NCBI GenBank assembly: GCA_963837155.1
Contig: CAWIMB010000001.1
Span: forward strand, 372,001 to 436,000
DNA length: 64,000 nt
Source of the DNA: DASQHW01 sp963837155
GTDB taxonomy: Bacteria > Actinomycetota > Acidimicrobiia > IMCC26256 > PALSA-610
Reading direction: 5' to 3'
Shown: in pieces, positions 63,633 to 64,000 of the stretch
How positions within the stretch are numbered: the stretch's first letter is position 1
How the letters are laid out: every line of letters starts with the position of its first letter
Program-made: the position numbers and the translations under genes
Notes under the pieces: model-generated
Told to the model about the DNA's origin: nothing
What the model saw: only the letters and a program-made list of their open reading frames with translations
Database searches by the model: none

Positions 63633-64000
63633 ATGGCTGTCCAGCTGAACCACACGATCGTGTTGGTGCGTGACAAGTCGGCCTCGGCGACGTTCCTGGC
63701 CGACATCCTCGGGCTCAAGCCGCCGACCAGCTACGGGCCGTTCATGGTCGTCGAGGTCGACAACGGCACCAGCCTCGACTTCATGGATACGCCGGAGCAG
63801 ATCCCCTGGCAGCACTACGCGTTCCTGGTCGGCGACGACGAGTTCGACGAGATCTTCGGTCGGATCCACGACCGGGCGCTTCCGTACTGGGCCGACCCGC
63901 ATCACCAGCGGCCGGGCGAGATCAACCACCACGACGGCGGTCGCGGCGTGTACTTCGGGGACCCTGACGGTCACAACCTCGAGATCATCACCCGCCCGTA
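63633..64000 (+). CDS. VOC (glyoxalase/dioxygenase fold) protein, cut by window edge
   Basis: At least 122 residues, truncated at the right edge. It starts MAVQLNHTIVLVRDKSASATFLADILGL and has a late metal-type segment GVYFGDPDGHNLEIITRP. ATG 63633 has a GAGAGGGGGA site. Candidate metal ligands are His7 and His62 (in WQHYAFLVG), and Glu in the last segment. The substrate is unknown. Confidence 0.82.
   Translation, partial: MAVQLNHTIVLVRDKSASATFLADILGLKPPTSYGPFMVVEVDNGTSLDFMDTPEQIPWQHYAFLVGDDEFDEIFGRIHDRALPYWADPHHQRPGEINHHDGGRGVYFGDPDGHNLEIITRP

Overview
The window is about two-thirds G+C, densely coding, and looks like the chromosome of a free-living actinobacterium. The support is a WhiB regulator, a DinB-fold enzyme of the mycothiol-dependent maleylpyruvate isomerase family, a deazaflavin (F420)-type nitroreductase, two DUF3499-like proteins, a DUF6582-like protein, many GTG starts and many 4-base GTGA/ATGA overlaps. 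The mix of acyl-CoA dehydrogenases, 2-oxoglutarate oxygenases, an ACMSD-type amidohydrolase and VOC proteins suggests the class Acidimicrobiia, but that is inference. I saw no rRNA, convincing tRNA, CRISPR array, prophage or insertion sequence.

Layout. 1-6407: SDR edge fragment, homoserine kinase, two DUF3499-like paralogues, then a leftward run of MBL-Rieske protein, VOC protein, small monooxygenase, aldo/keto reductase and MFS transporter. 6843-8679: an ECF sigma/RskA-like pair and a proline-rich membrane protein. 8957-12518: a candidate C-loop small RNA, then phosphoketolase and acetate kinase (sugar phosphate to acetyl phosphate to acetate plus ATP). 12501-16531: a second ECF sigma system with a divergent zinc-finger membrane protein and a YcnI/DsbB/DUF929 operon; two identically spaced GGGAAC-N17-CGAC sites tie these genes together. 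16558-23962: oxygenases, a lipoprotein esterase, a Tat protein/DUF4331/His-rich operon and an orphan NuoF-like flavoprotein. 24122-30262: cell-surface region with a 1181-residue protein built from about 90 I-D-x-P repeats, followed by a secreted Asn/Gly/Asp-rich protein. 30617-42308: P450, RtcB ligase, acyl-CoA dehydrogenase, WhiB, ABC exporter, TetR, carotenoid oxygenase. 42422-50652: one giant gene (about 2,740 codons) joining zinc ribbons, a class III adenylate cyclase, an AAA ATPase, a TPR-like region and twelve NTF2/SnoaL-like domains in six alternating A-B pairs. 50656-64000: VOC-cupin fusion, molybdopterin oxidoreductase, acyl-CoA dehydrogenase, amidohydrolase, a coiled-coil protein paralogous to the one at 23123, a SthA-like flavoprotein, a WYL regulator with a perfect palindrome at its promoter, a 2OG oxygenase, an Nfu-N/HEAT protein, a second cyclase domain and a VOC fragment at the edge.

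Caution. At least a dozen otherwise well-conserved genes (MFS, RskA-like, phosphoketolase, P450, RtcB, AIM24, DrrA-like, the giant cyclase and others) change reading frame once or twice in the middle of conserved domains. The density, about one per 4 kb in unrelated housekeeping genes, fits uncorrected indels in the assembly better than real decay. For these genes I give the span of the whole gene and place the break.
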